A stretch of DNA of 64,000 nucleotides from Pannonibacter carbonis (GCF_003012935.1 NZ_PUDR01000001.1:386182-450181), one strand, 5' to 3'. Shown: positions 44,074-53,818, counted from the first letter of the stretch. The notes: generated from the sequence alone by a model not told the origin. Translations and numbers: made by a program.

Positions 44074-45432
44074 TCAGGCGCTGAGCGCCCGGTGAATGGC
44101 TTCGGCGGCAATCTTGCCGTCCTCGACTGCAGCGACCGTCAGGTCCTCGCCACCAGCAACACAGTCACCGCCGGCCCAGACCTTGGGCAGCGAGGTGGCG
44201 CGGTCGGCGTCGACGACGATGCGTCCCTTGTCGAGGGTGAGGCCGGCAGCCGAACCGTTGAGACCAGCCGGCTCCAGCTTCTGTCCAACGGCCTTGAACA
44301 CCATGTCGGCATCGAGATGCACGATTTCGCCGGTACCGGAAAGTTTGCCGGCGCTGTCGAGCCGGGTGCGTTCAAGGTCGATGCCGGTGACCTTGCCGTC
44401 CGCTCCGATGATCGCCTTCGGCGCGACCCAGTGCAGGATGCGCACGCCATTGGTCTGGGCGAGATCCTGTTCGAACTCGCTGGCGTTCATGTTTTCCTTG
44501 CCACGGCGATAGGCGATGGTGACATCCTCGGCGCCAAGCAGCTTGCTCTGGACGGCGATGTCGACCGCCGTCATGCCGCCGCCGATGACGACAACGCGGC
44601 GGCCAACCGGCAGGCGGGAGAGGTCTTGCGCCTGGCGCAGATCGGCGATGTAGCTGACTGCATCGACGACGCCCGACAAGTCCTCGCCGGGAACGGACAG
44701 GCCGTTCACACCGGCCAGACCGATGGCAAGAAACACCGCGTCATATTCCTGCTGCAACTGATGCAGCGAGAAATCCTCGCCGAGCGTCTGGCCGTTGACC
44801 ACGGAAATGCCGCCGATCGACAGGATGAAGCGGACTTCGCGTGCCGCAAAGTCATTGACCGACTTGTAGGCGGCAATGCCGTATTCATTCAGGCCGCCAG
44901 CCTTGGAACGGGAATCATAGAGCACCACGTCGTGGCCATAGGACGCAAGGCGATGGGCGCAGGACAGACCGGCCGGACCGGCCCCCACCACCGCAATGCG
45001 GCGCAGCGTCGGCTCGCCCCGGGTGAACGGGGTAGTGTCGTGATTGTCCATGTAGTGATCGGTGGCAAAGCGCTGCAGCTCGCCGATCTTCACCGGCTTG
45101 TCTTCTGCTTCGTTGCGCACGCAGGCTTGCTCGCACAGGGTTTCGGTCGGGCAAACGCGGGCGCACATGCCGCCCAGGATGTTCTGCGCGAAGATGGTCC
45201 GCGCGGCGCCGTTGGCGTTGCCGGTCGAGATCTGGCGGATGAACAGCGGAATATCGATGCTGGTCGGGCAGGCCGTGACGCAGGGCGCGTCATAGCAGAA
45301 GTAGCAGCGATCCGACTCGACCCTCGCCTCATGCGGATCGAGCCGCGGGTGAAGATCGCAGAAATTTTTGGCGTATTGATCCAGCGACAGGCGCGCGGGC
45401 GCGATGTCAGGACCTGTCTTGGTCTGAGTCAT
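44074..45432 (-). CDS. preT: NAD-dependent dihydropyrimidine dehydrogenase, PreT subunit
   Basis: 452 aa from ATG 45432 (MTQTKTGPD), preceded by GGAG; the longer open frame adds 31 residues without family character. N-terminal cysteine-rich Fe-S domain (CYFCYDAPCVTACP near 44-57 and MCARVCPTETLC near 96-107), then an FAD site GAGPAGLSCAHRL near 155 and an NAD site GGGMTAVDIA near 290. It passes electrons from NADH to PreA. First gene of the leftward preTA pair. A RutR-like operator and a TATAAT box lie 86-125 bp upstream. Confidence 0.94.
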   Translation of the reverse strand: MTQTKTGPDIAPARLSLDQYAKNFCDLHPRLDPHEARVESDRCYFCYDAPCVTACPTSIDIPLFIRQISTGNANGAARTIFAQNILGGMCARVCPTETLCEQACVRNEAEDKPVKIGELQRFATDHYMDNHDTTPFTRGEPTLRRIAVVGAGPAGLSCAHRLASYGHDVVLYDSRSKAGGLNEYGIAAYKSVNDFAAREVRFILSIGGISVVNGQTLGEDFSLHQLQQEYDAVFLAIGLAGVNGLSVPGEDLSGVVDAVSYIADLRQAQDLSRLPVGRRVVVIGGGMTAVDIAVQSKLLGAEDVTIAYRRGKENMNASEFEQDLAQTNGVRILHWVAPKAIIGADGKVTGIDLERTRLDSAGKLSGTGEIVHLDADMVFKAVGQKLEPAGLNGSAAGLTLDKGRIVVDADRATSLPKVWAGGDCVAGGEDLTVAAVEDGKIAAEAIHRALSA

Positions 45433-45517
45433 GAGAGGATCTCCGGAAGGTGGCGACCTATGTCTGGTGCCCGTTTCTTGTCTCGAACAGGCTTTCCTGG
45501 AAGCATTGAAGGAAAAT

Positions 45518-45557
45518 TTGTCCAAACAGTCAAATATTTTTCGAAAAGATAATTATA
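45518..45557 (-). promoter_or_regulatory. preT promoter element with RutR-like site
   Basis: Minus strand has TATAAT at 45552-45557 (no clear -35) and, downstream, TTGACTGTTTGGACAA (45518-45533), which matches 11 of 14 defined bases of the RutR consensus TTGACCAnnTGGTCAA. The position just after the likely start site suits repression. The match is imperfect; function fits because RutR-type proteins control pyrimidine breakdown. Confidence 0.45.
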
Positions 45558-45697
45558 TGAACGTGATAGTCAGATTTTGATACCCGCTAAGCTGCTGAAA
45601 TTCCTCAAGGGAGCTTACCGCAGGACAAGACGTCTCTGCCCAGCAGCAAGAGCCGGGCAGAGGAGAACACGACGAAATTCGGTGATCGGTGGCTGCA

Positions 45698-47344
45698 TCA
45701 CTCCGGGAACCAGAGCTTGGCCGCCTCGGCACCGCGCTCGATCACGACGTGGTTGTTGGCAAAGACGCGGTAGGAATGGCTCCACTCGCCATCCGGCCAG
45801 CGCACACGCACCTGGGCCCGTTCCGAAACGCCAAGGCCGAAATGGACGAAGCCGAGCTGGCCGGAGGCATGGCCGCCGCCGATGAGGACGTCGCGCTCGA
45901 TCGACTTGGTGCCGACGCGCACGCTGATTTTCGCGCCGACCGCATTCCGGTTCGGCTTGCCGGGCTGGACGAGTTCAACCGCCAGCCAGTTGCCGAGTGG
46001 CCGCGCCCGTACCGCATCCCCGGCCCCGACATTCCGGAACAGGCTGGCCGGCTCGCCCCGATTGACGACGACGAGATCCAGCAGACCGTCGGCGTTGAAA
46101 TCGGCAAACCCGGCGCCCCGGCCACGGCGAGGCAACGCCAGACCCGCAACATCGCCACTTTCCACGAACTTGCCATCCCATTGGCCCAGCAGCAAATTGT
46201 CCGGATCGAAGGCCGCGAAGTCAGGCATGGATTCGACATTGCCCTTGGCGATGTAGAGATCCCACAAGGTGTCGTTGTTGACATCCTGGAACTCGGAGTG
46301 CCAGCCGGTGGAGGGACGCAGGTCGTCTCCTGTGTAGGGGCGATGCGCCGTCACGCCCTTGTCGAAGGCGATGTCGGCATAGACGGGGACGAGTTCGTCT
46401 CCTTCCGGTTCGAGGCTCTGGAGCTTGGTGTCGCCCATGCTTGTCAGCGCATATTCCGGCAAGCCATCGACATCGAGGTCAATGCTGGCAATACCCATCC
46501 CCCAGATGGTGAGCTTGCGCCAGCCATCGGCGCGCCGGTAGGCCTGCGCCGGGCGGCCAGGCGGCACGGCCCAGAGCTGCTCTTCGCCGCCGCGATAGTA
46601 CTGGCGATCATTGGAAATGCGCAGCGCCGGCTCGCCGGACCGGTTCCAGTCCGTGAACAGCATCGACAGGCTGCAGTAGCCAGGTGTCAGGCTCTGGAAT
46701 TGGCTGTAGTCCGGGCGCCCGCCGGCAACAGGCCGGTGCAGCATGTTGTCATGACATGTGCCCCAGGGTGATCCGGGCTGGGACCGGTCGACATAATTGC
46801 CGAAGGCAAGCGTCGGATAGGTCTCGCCCGGCTCCCAAGTCGCGGCAAAGGACGTGCTCCAGGCGTTGCCGCCATCCAGCTTGACCTGGCGGTTGGCAAC
46901 TTCAAAGCGGCATTCGCCAAGGCCGCGCAACAGGAGGTTCTCGCCGACGCGCAGGACGACGAGATCAACCTTGCCATCATTGTCGAAGTCGAGCGGATAG
47001 GCCCCCGTGACGCGGGCAAGCTCCTTCTCGCCAAGCCCCATGTCAACCTTGCGGAAGGCCAGAGCGCCGCCGGTGGGGCTTTCGTTGACGTAAAGTGCCG
47101 CCGGGTTCTTGCCGCCGGCAAGAAACAGGTCGGGACGACGATCGCCGTTGCAGTCGGCAATGGCGACGCCGCCACCGACGAAATACTCCCAGGGGCCATC
47201 ATACTGGTGTGCGATCCCGGCGGCCTCTGCCTGTTCGACAAAGGCCGGCACCGGGGCGAGCGATACGGCGCGATCCTCAGCCCGAGCGGGCAGTGCGGCC
47301 ACGGCCAGCGAGGCCGCCAGAAGGGTCAGGAAGGAGGATTTCAT
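45698..47344 (-). CDS. CRTAC1-family secreted FG-GAP/VCBS repeat protein
   Basis: 548 aa with a signal peptide (MKSSFLTLLAASLAVAALPARA). It contains several calcium-loop repeats of the integrin-alpha propeller type, such as DCNGDRRPDLFL, DFDNDGKVDLVVL and DFNADGLLDLVVV, and a C-terminal ASPIC/UnbV segment (RVRWPDGEWSHSYRV). Predicted periplasmic or extracellular beta-propeller. Its ATG overlaps the stop of the dihaem oxidoreductase gene by four bases (ATGA), so the two products probably work together. Function of the family is unknown. Confidence 0.85.
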   Translation of the reverse strand: MKSSFLTLLAASLAVAALPARAEDRAVSLAPVPAFVEQAEAAGIAHQYDGPWEYFVGGGVAIADCNGDRRPDLFLAGGKNPAALYVNESPTGGALAFRKVDMGLGEKELARVTGAYPLDFDNDGKVDLVVLRVGENLLLRGLGECRFEVANRQVKLDGGNAWSTSFAATWEPGETYPTLAFGNYVDRSQPGSPWGTCHDNMLHRPVAGGRPDYSQFQSLTPGYCSLSMLFTDWNRSGEPALRISNDRQYYRGGEEQLWAVPPGRPAQAYRRADGWRKLTIWGMGIASIDLDVDGLPEYALTSMGDTKLQSLEPEGDELVPVYADIAFDKGVTAHRPYTGDDLRPSTGWHSEFQDVNNDTLWDLYIAKGNVESMPDFAAFDPDNLLLGQWDGKFVESGDVAGLALPRRGRGAGFADFNADGLLDLVVVNRGEPASLFRNVGAGDAVRARPLGNWLAVELVQPGKPNRNAVGAKISVRVGTKSIERDVLIGGGHASGQLGFVHFGLGVSERAQVRVRWPDGEWSHSYRVFANNHVVIERGAEAAKLWFPE

Positions 47345-48810
47345 TTGGCCACCTCGAGCGTGCGCAGGAAGGCAATGATCGATTGCTGCTGGACTTCGGG
47401 AAGCGCGGCATAGGCATCGCGGACCCGAGCAGCACGGCCTCCATGGGCGAGGATCACTTCATTGAGCGTGGTTATATCGCCGCGATGGCCGTAGGGCGCC
47501 GTGTTGCCGACGCCCCATAATTCGGCGGTGATGAACACGTCGCGGTCGACAAAGCGCTGACCCAGAAGTTCGTTGCCAAGTTCGTCTGTCTGGGCGTCCG
47601 CAATACGGTGACGCTTGAGATCGCCGAACAGCGGCACCAGGACACGTCCCTTGTCGTCGCGCGGCAGGCGCTTGACCCAATCGAGAGCGGCAAGGTTCAA
47701 AACGAGTGGATCGCTGACATCCTGTGCCCGCAAGGTTCCTGCGCCTTCGAAGGGACCGGGATCAGAGAAAGCCAGGCTTTCGAGCGGCAACGCCGGGCGA
47801 TGGCAGGACACACAGCCAATGTCAGCGAAGGCCTTCTCGCCCTCGGCAGCGGCAACCGACCAATCGTCTGGCAGGTCCCTCCGGCGTCCCGGCGCCGGCA
47901 GTGCGGCCTGAAAGGCGACGAGCGCCGACACATGTCCCGTATCAATCTCGTCAGGAACGCCGTCCATGTCGAAGTCGGAACTGCCGGTCCATTGCGCGCC
48001 GAATCGCTCCGTTGCCTGGATGCCGTGATGCACGTTGAGGGCATTGACCGTGAACTGGCGCAAGGAAGCGAAGACACCTTTCTGGCTGAAGGGGCGCAAC
48101 ACCAGGTCCGGATCGATGCCGTCGATAGCCGTCACATCCAGCGTGCCATCGGGATGGGCCGTCAACTTGCCGAAGGCAACGTCCTTTGTGGAAAGGGCGA
48201 CCGTCACCGGCTCGCCCGACTGCCGCGCCTGCCGCAGGGCGTCGCGCCGCTGGCCCTGCAGTTCCACGGTCATTTCACGGGCGAGCAGTTCGACAAGCCC
48301 CGCCCCTTGCAGGATGTTGGTGCCGCGCTCATTGGAGAATTGCGGGTCGGTCGTGTCGAAATCGGCACTCTCGAAGCCTTCGGAAACGAAGACATTGGCG
48401 ACAAAATCTCCAGCGCCGCCGGTCACCGGCTGGTTGTGACACCCCGAACAGGCGCTGGCGTCAGGGCCGGGAAGCCGGTTGAAGGTCGTCTCGGCCGGGC
48501 GCTTGCGCCGGGTTGGCACGATCGCCTGGGTCGCCATCGGCCGGCCCGCGCCCTCTGCCCGGATAAACCGCGCCTCGAACAGCCGCTGACCTTCGGCGAT
48601 CAGCTCCTCCAGCCGCTTCGTGTCTTGTCTTGCGGCTTCGGTCTTGAGGTCCTCTCGCAGTTCATCAAAGGACAGCGGGCGATCCAGATGCCGCTCGCTC
48701 CAGCTTTGCGCCGCAACCGGACCGGACGACATCAGCGCCCCGGCGCAAAGGAGCACCATCAGGTGGTCACGGCCGCGTCTGGCAATCTCGCGGGTCATGT
48801 ATCGGTTCAT
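47341..48810 (-). CDS. Di-haem oxidoreductase (cytochrome c peroxidase-like, DHOR family)
   Basis: 489 aa from ATG 48810, 9 bases after GGGGAGGAG; ATG 48798 is possible. N-terminal signal region (LMVLLCAGALMSSGPVAAQS). Two c-type haem motifs: CSGCH (residues 121-125) and CVSCH (near 335). The arrangement, length and C-terminal SIIAFLRTLE resemble the di-haem oxidoreductase/thiol oxidoreductase group in the periplasm. Cotranscribed with the CRTAC1-family gene by a four-base overlap. Substrate unknown; peroxide or a thiol or polyphenol are candidates only. Confidence 0.86.
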   Translation of the reverse strand: MNRYMTREIARRGRDHLMVLLCAGALMSSGPVAAQSWSERHLDRPLSFDELREDLKTEAARQDTKRLEELIAEGQRLFEARFIRAEGAGRPMATQAIVPTRRKRPAETTFNRLPGPDASACSGCHNQPVTGGAGDFVANVFVSEGFESADFDTTDPQFSNERGTNILQGAGLVELLAREMTVELQGQRRDALRQARQSGEPVTVALSTKDVAFGKLTAHPDGTLDVTAIDGIDPDLVLRPFSQKGVFASLRQFTVNALNVHHGIQATERFGAQWTGSSDFDMDGVPDEIDTGHVSALVAFQAALPAPGRRRDLPDDWSVAAAEGEKAFADIGCVSCHRPALPLESLAFSDPGPFEGAGTLRAQDVSDPLVLNLAALDWVKRLPRDDKGRVLVPLFGDLKRHRIADAQTDELGNELLGQRFVDRDVFITAELWGVGNTAPYGHRGDITTLNEVILAHGGRAARVRDAYAALPEVQQQSIIAFLRTLEVAK

Positions 48811-48869
48811 GGCAGCAGTCTCCTCCCCTGCGGCCGGCGTCGATCAAGGCTCTCTGATGTTCCCTTGCC

Positions 48870-50120
48870 TCATGGAGCCAGGGAACTGCGGCCCGTGCGG
48901 ACGCGGCGTGTTGCGATCACAAGTGTTTCGTCCAGCCGCCGCATGGCCTGGGCAATCAGGCCACGGCGGATGAAATCCTCGTTCCAGGGCACAACGTCGA
49001 TGGTCAGCGAACGGCGCAGGTCCTCCACCAGCGCGTCCTCCAGAGCCGTGTGCATGGCTTGTTCCATAAAGGGATAGGCCCGGATACCGGCACCGGTGAG
49101 CACGATGCGGGCCGGGTCAATGACAGCCAGCAGCCGCGCAACGCCATAGCCGAGCGCCGTTCCCGCCTGAAGCAACGCGCCGATTACCTGCGCATCGCCC
49201 GCCTCCGCCCGCTCATGCAGCTCCTCGAAGGTGTTCGCGGTGACGGGCATGGAGGCCGGATCCGTGACATCCGGCAGGGCCTGCGTCATGCGCAGCAAGG
49301 CGTAGTCAGCCAGATAGGCCTCAAGGCAACCGCTGCGGCCGCAACGGCAACGGGCACCGCCCGGAATGTGGTTGGCATGACCGATTTCGGCGGCTGCCCC
49401 ACTGGCCCCGACAAACAGATGATCATCCAGAAACAGCCCCATGCCGACGCCGTAGTCGACCATGATGACGGCAAAGGTGCCGCTGTAGCGCTCGGGATCG
49501 GACCAGTGCAGCGCCTCGGTGATCATGTTGGTGTCGTTGGACAGGGTCACCCTTGCGGAAAACGCTTCCTGCAACGGACCGACGACAGGTATGTCGCGTC
49601 CGGCAAAGGCCGGGCTCCAGACCACCTCGCCCTTGTTGGTATCGACGATACCCTGGGAGGCAACCCCGATCTCGAGCACGCTTTCCGGGTCAACGCCGGC
49701 CGCAGCAACGAAGTCCCGAACCGCATCGGTCAGGGTCGCCGGAAAGGTGCCTCGGTCAGCCAGGGTGGCATCGTAATACACCTTGCGGCTGTGGAAAATC
49801 TGGCCGGCAAAATCGGCCATGGCGAGATCGATCCGGTTGACCGAGATCCGCACGCTGATCACATTCGCGGCACTGCCATCAATTGCAAGCAGGCTGCGCG
49901 GACGGCCGCGCGCCAGAGGCGCCCTGGGTTCATCGGCATCAATGCCGACAATCAGGCCCTCCTCCAGCATGTCGGACGTGATCGCAGTGATCGTCGCCGG
50001 ACTGAGCTGCGTTGCCCGCCCGAGATCGATCCTGGCCATTTGCCCTTCTCGTCGCAGGGTTTGCAGGATCAAGCTGCGGTTGCGCAGCCGGACCTGGTCC
50101 CTGTTCGCTGTCTGCGTCAT
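48870..50120 (-). CDS. xylR: ROK-family repressor of the xylose operon
   Basis: 416 aa from ATG 50120 (MTQTANRDQ); the open frame extends upstream into the intergenic region without a family-like N-terminus. Winged helix near residues 15-80 (RNRSLILQTLRREG, QLSPATITAIT) followed by a ROK sugar-kinase-like domain with zinc site CRCGRSGC near 275. Divergent from xylFHGBA. By homology and position it represses the operon and is relieved by xylose. Operator candidates lie in the 253 bp between. The symbol is by position. Confidence 0.85.
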   Translation of the reverse strand: MTQTANRDQVRLRNRSLILQTLRREGQMARIDLGRATQLSPATITAITSDMLEEGLIVGIDADEPRAPLARGRPRSLLAIDGSAANVISVRISVNRIDLAMADFAGQIFHSRKVYYDATLADRGTFPATLTDAVRDFVAAAGVDPESVLEIGVASQGIVDTNKGEVVWSPAFAGRDIPVVGPLQEAFSARVTLSNDTNMITEALHWSDPERYSGTFAVIMVDYGVGMGLFLDDHLFVGASGAAAEIGHANHIPGGARCRCGRSGCLEAYLADYALLRMTQALPDVTDPASMPVTANTFEELHERAEAGDAQVIGALLQAGTALGYGVARLLAVIDPARIVLTGAGIRAYPFMEQAMHTALEDALVEDLRRSLTIDVVPWNEDFIRRGLIAQAMRRLDETLVIATRRVRTGRSSLAP

Positions 50121-50194
50121 GGGATGACGTTTCTTCCCTCGTGTTTCCGCCCGTGTCCTGCCGATTCTGTTTGCCGGCATGGTCGTCGAGTTCT

Positions 50195-50273
50195 GAAACG
50201 GGTCTACCGTTTCGAAAAGCATGTTGACAGGAGCAAAGAGATGGAGCAACTTTTTTTCGGGCGCCAAAAAAAA
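50195..50273. promoter_or_regulatory. xylR-xylF intergenic operators and promoter
   Basis: Two candidate ROK sites. (1) GAAACGG-gtcta-CCGTTTC, a perfect 7-5-7 palindrome at 50195-50213. (2) 50251-50273, a T7 tract, then CGGGCGCC, then an A8 tract, resembling the T-rich/A-rich arms with a G+C centre seen at NagC/Mlc-type operators. A -35-like TTGACA is at 50224-50229 between them; no matching -10 stands out. The xylF gene has a strong ribosome site, AGGAGG at about 50359. Confidence 0.5.
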
Positions 50274-50373
50274 TAGATCGAGCGCCTGAGCACAGGAGGG
50301 TGCTCTCAATCCCTCAGGGAAAAAAGGAGGTGCTGCCGGGAGAAGGGCGGCGCCTTTAGGAGGAAACACCGCT

Positions 50374-51405
50374 ATGCGCAAGATTGCCGTACTCGTCGCG
50401 GGAGCGCTTCTGTCTGCGACCGCTCTGACTGCCGCCAAAGCCCAGGATATCGTTGTCGGCGTAAGCTGGTCGAACTTCCAGGAAGAACGCTGGAAAACCG
50501 ATGAAGCCGCCATCAAGGCCGCCCTCGAAGCCGCTGGCGCCAAGTATATTTCCGCAGACGCCCAGAGCTCTTCCGCCAAGCAGCTCTCCGACGTCGAAGC
50601 GCTGATCGCACAGGGCGCCACCGCCCTGATCATCCTTGCCCAGGACGCACAGGCGATCGGCCCGGCCGTTCAGGCCGCTGCCGATGAAGGCATTCCGGTC
50701 GTCGGCTATGACCGTCTGATCGACGATCCGCGCGCCTTCTATCTGACCTTCGACAACATTGAAGTGGGCCGCATGCAGGCTCGCGAGATCCTGAAGGCGA
50801 AGCCGGAAGGCAACTACGTCATGATCAAGGGCTCGGCCACTGACCCGAACGCAGACTTCCTGCGTGGCGGCCAGCAGGAAGTCCTGCAGGCTGCAATCGA
50901 CAGCGGCAAGATCAAGATCGTCGGCGAAGCCTACACCGACGGCTGGCTGCCGGCCAACGCCCAGCGCAACATGGAGCAGATCCTCACCGCCAACGACAAC
51001 AAGGTCGATGCGGTCGTGGCTTCGAACGACGGCACCGCTGGTGGCGCCGTGGCAGCTCTTGCGGCCCAGGGCATGGAAGGCACCCCGGTCTCCGGTCAGG
51101 ATGGCGACGCCGCCGCCCTGAACCGCATCGCCAAGGGCACCCAGACCGTGTCCGTCTGGAAGGACGCACGCGAACTCGGCAAGACCGCAGCTGAAGTTGC
51201 CGTGGCTCTGGCCAAGGGCGGCAAGCTCGGCGACGTCGACGGCGCAACCATGTGGAAGTCGGGCAGCGGCAACGAGCTGACCGCCCGCTTCCTGACCCCG
51301 ATCGCCGTCACCAAGGACAATCTGAACGTCGTCGTTGACGCCGGCTGGATTTCCAAGGACGCCCTGTGCCAGGGCGTGTCGGGCGGCCCGGCCCCCTGCA
51401 ACTAA
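50374..51405 (+). CDS. xylF: D-xylose ABC transporter periplasmic binding protein
   Basis: 343 aa, signal peptide MRKIAVLVAGALLSATALTA with cleavage near AKA-QDI. A periplasmic type I sugar-binding protein: FQEERWKTDEAAIKAALEA, the hinge ILAQDAQAIGPAV, and PVVGYDRLI near residue 110, which is strongly XylF-like. It binds xylose for XylHG. First gene of the operon, preceded by AGGAGGAAAC. A 10-bp hairpin after its stop probably preserves high xylF mRNA levels. Confidence 0.95.
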   Translation: MRKIAVLVAGALLSATALTAAKAQDIVVGVSWSNFQEERWKTDEAAIKAALEAAGAKYISADAQSSSAKQLSDVEALIAQGATALIILAQDAQAIGPAVQAAADEGIPVVGYDRLIDDPRAFYLTFDNIEVGRMQAREILKAKPEGNYVMIKGSATDPNADFLRGGQQEVLQAAIDSGKIKIVGEAYTDGWLPANAQRNMEQILTANDNKVDAVVASNDGTAGGAVAALAAQGMEGTPVSGQDGDAAALNRIAKGTQTVSVWKDARELGKTAAEVAVALAKGGKLGDVDGATMWKSGSGNELTARFLTPIAVTKDNLNVVVDAGWISKDALCQGVSGGPAPCN

Positions 51406-51425
51406 GACCTTCCAGGTCTTTTTCC

Positions 51426-51451
51426 GCTGCCCCGGCTCACACCGGGGCAGC
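51426..51451 (+). other. Intercistronic hairpin after xylF
   Basis: Perfect 10-bp stem GCTGCCCCGG/CCGGGGCAGC with a 6-nt loop and no T-run, so not a terminator. It likely stabilises the xylF mRNA, giving more binding protein than membrane parts. Confidence 0.7.
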
Positions 51452-51559
51452 GTGATATCCGGACGCGCCTGAACTCAAGCACGAGTGCCGTGTTGACTGC
51501 CCTTGCGTCACGCGCTCTTATCAGGCCACCGGCGACCAGCGATATTCAGGAGCATTCCG

Positions 51560-52855
51560 ATGTCCGATGCCACCCTGTCCGGGTCCAAGACCCCGACAGC
51601 CAGATCCCTCGTATCCGCATTGCAACTCGACACCCGGCTGCTCGGCATGATCGGTGCGTTCGTGGTGCTGTGCATTGCGTTCAACATCTTCACGGATGGC
51701 CGGTTCCTGACGCCGCGCAACATCTTCAACCTCACGATCCAGACCGTTTCCGTCGCGATCATGGCGACCGGAATGGTGTTCATCATCGTCACGCGTCACA
51801 TTGACCTGTCGGTCGGCTCACTGCTGGCCACGGTTGCGGCGGTGATGGCCGTGATGCAGACGCAGGTTCTTCCGACAACGCTTGGCCTGGGTCTTGGCAA
51901 TCCGTCGATCTGGATCATTGCACTTGTCGTCGGCCTGGTCGTCGGCGCTGTGATCGGCGCATTCCAGGGCTGGATGGTCGGCTATCTCGGCATCCCTGCC
52001 TTCATCGTGACACTCGGCGGCCTGCTCGTCTGGCGCAATGCCGCCTGGTTCATCACCGATGGCCAGACCATCGGTCCGCTGGACGAAACCTTCGCCATGA
52101 TGGGCGGCGCCGGCGGCACGCTGGGTGAAACCTGGTCGTGGATCATCGGACTTGTTGCCGTGGCCGCGTCGATCTGGCTGCTGCTGTCGGCACGCCGCCG
52201 CCGCGCCGCGCATGGGTTCCCGGTCAAGCCTGTCTGGGCCGAAGTGACCATGGCCGTGATCATCAGCGCCGCAATCCTGGGCTTCGTGGCCGTTCTCAAT
52301 GCCGCAGATATCCCGACGCAGCGCCTGCAGCGCATGTTCGCCGCGCAAGGACAGACCATGCCCGAGGGTCTGGTCATGGGTTACGGCATCCCCATCTCGG
52401 TGCTTCTGCTGATCATCGTTGCCATTGCGATGACGATTGTTGCCCGGCGCACCCGCTTCGGCCGCTATGTCTTCGCCACTGGTGGCAATCCGGATGCGGC
52501 CGAGCTGTCAGGCATCAACACCCGCCTGCTGACGGTGAAGGTGTTTGCCCTGATGGGCGGCCTCTGTGCCCTGTCTGCAGCCGTTGCCTCTGCCCGCCTC
52601 GGGTTCTCGACCAACGATATCGGCACGCTGGACGAACTGCGCGTCATCGCCGCTGCCGTCATCGGCGGCACGGCCCTCTCCGGCGGCATCGGCACCATCT
52701 ATGGCGCCATTCTCGGCGCACTGATCATGCAGTCGTTGCAATCCGGCATGGCCATGGTCGGGGTTGACGCCCCGCTGCAGAGCATCGTCGTCGGCATCGT
52801 TCTGGTCCTCGCCGTCCTCGTCGACATCCTTTACCGCAAGCGCACGGGAGACTGA
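51560..52855 (+). CDS. xylH: D-xylose ABC transporter permease
   Basis: 431 aa from ATG 51560 (MSDATLSGS), 5 bases after AGGAG; upstream in-frame codons read into the gap. About ten membrane helices, with the sugar-permease hallmarks ITRHIDLSVGSLLA and YLGIPAFIVTLGGLL. Length fits XylH rather than RbsC (about 320 aa). It forms the membrane channel for xylose, served by XylF and XylG. Ends 3 bp before the xylG start. Confidence 0.94.
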   Translation: MSDATLSGSKTPTARSLVSALQLDTRLLGMIGAFVVLCIAFNIFTDGRFLTPRNIFNLTIQTVSVAIMATGMVFIIVTRHIDLSVGSLLATVAAVMAVMQTQVLPTTLGLGLGNPSIWIIALVVGLVVGAVIGAFQGWMVGYLGIPAFIVTLGGLLVWRNAAWFITDGQTIGPLDETFAMMGGAGGTLGETWSWIIGLVAVAASIWLLLSARRRRAAHGFPVKPVWAEVTMAVIISAAILGFVAVLNAADIPTQRLQRMFAAQGQTMPEGLVMGYGIPISVLLLIIVAIAMTIVARRTRFGRYVFATGGNPDAAELSGINTRLLTVKVFALMGGLCALSAAVASARLGFSTNDIGTLDELRVIAAAVIGGTALSGGIGTIYGAILGALIMQSLQSGMAMVGVDAPLQSIVVGIVLVLAVLVDILYRKRTGD

Positions 52856-52858
52856 GCC

Positions 52859-53680
52859 ATGGCCGCGCCTCTTGTTAAAAAGCCTGGCCACGGCGGAACG
52901 CCACTGGTCGAAATGGAAGACATCTGCATCTCGTTTGGCGGGGTGCATGCCGTGGACCACGCCTATGTGGATCTCTATCCCGGCGAAGTGGTGGGTCTGC
53001 TCGGTCACAATGGCGCCGGCAAGTCGACGCTGATCAAGATCCTGTCCGGCGCCTACCGTCCGGACAGCGGCGAAATCCGCATCGATGGCAAGCCGGCCAC
53101 GATCAACAGCCCGCGCGATGCCCGCTCCTACAACATCGAGACGATCTACCAGACACTGGCGCTGGCGGACAATCTCGACGCGGCATCGAACCTGTTTCTC
53201 GGCCGCGAGCTGGTGACGCCGTTCGGCTTCGTCAATGACGACCAGATGGAAGCCGAAACGCGCAAGATCATGAGTAAGCTCAACCCGAACTTCAAGAAGT
53301 TCAAGGTTCCGGTAAAAGCCCTCTCCGGTGGCCAGCGCCAGTCAGTGGCCATTGCCCGGGCGGTCTATTTCAACGCGCGCATCCTGATCATGGATGAGCC
53401 GACTGCGGCGCTCGGCGTGCACGAGACGCAGATGGTGGGCGAGCTGATCCAGGAGCTGAAGCGCCAGGGCCTCGGCATCTTCCTCATCAGCCACGACATC
53501 GAAGACGTGTTTGAGCTGTGCGACCGTCTGACCGTGATGAAGAACGGCCGTGTGGTCGGCACCGCCCGCACGGAAGACGTGACCAAGGACGAAGTGCTCG
53601 GCATGATCATCCTGGGCAAGTGCCCTCCGGGTGCAAAGCCTGGCCCCGGCGCCATGGCAGAAGATGCCGAAGCCGCCTGA
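52859..53680 (+). CDS. xylG: D-xylose ABC transporter ATP-binding protein (single-cassette form)
   Basis: 273 aa with one ATPase cassette: Walker [10 protein letters not shown] near residue 48-56, signature LSGGQRQ near 156, Walker B ILIMDEP near 176 and His in ISHDIED. E. coli XylG has two fused cassettes (about 510 aa), so this short form must dimerise, as in some rhizobial sugar importers (FrcA type). The position between xylH and xylB identifies the role. It begins at the ATG immediately after the xylH stop (3 bp). Confidence 0.92.
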   Translation: MAAPLVKKPGHGGTPLVEMEDICISFGGVHAVDHAYVDLYPGEVVGLLGHNGAGKSTLIKILSGAYRPDSGEIRIDGKPATINSPRDARSYNIETIYQTLALADNLDAASNLFLGRELVTPFGFVNDDQMEAETRKIMSKLNPNFKKFKVPVKALSGGQRQSVAIARAVYFNARILIMDEPTAALGVHETQMVGELIQELKRQGLGIFLISHDIEDVFELCDRLTVMKNGRVVGTARTEDVTKDEVLGMIILGKCPPGAKPGPGAMAEDAEAA

Positions 53681-53703
53681 AAGCTGCGCTGTTGTGACCC
53701 CGA

Positions 53704-53722
53704 CAGCCGGACTTTCCGGCTG
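53704..53722 (+). other. Intercistronic hairpin between xylG and xylB
   Basis: Perfect 7-bp stem CAGCCGG/CCGGCTG with loop ACTTT and no T-run. It may stabilise the upstream message or moderate expression between transport and catabolic genes. Confidence 0.5.
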
Positions 53723-53818
53723 CCTCCAAACCCGTTAAGACAAGGCTCCCCGGCGCCGGAACCCGACGTGGTTCGCAGGCCCGGGGTTCTCTTGGACCAG
53801 TTTTGAGGAACGCACCTC

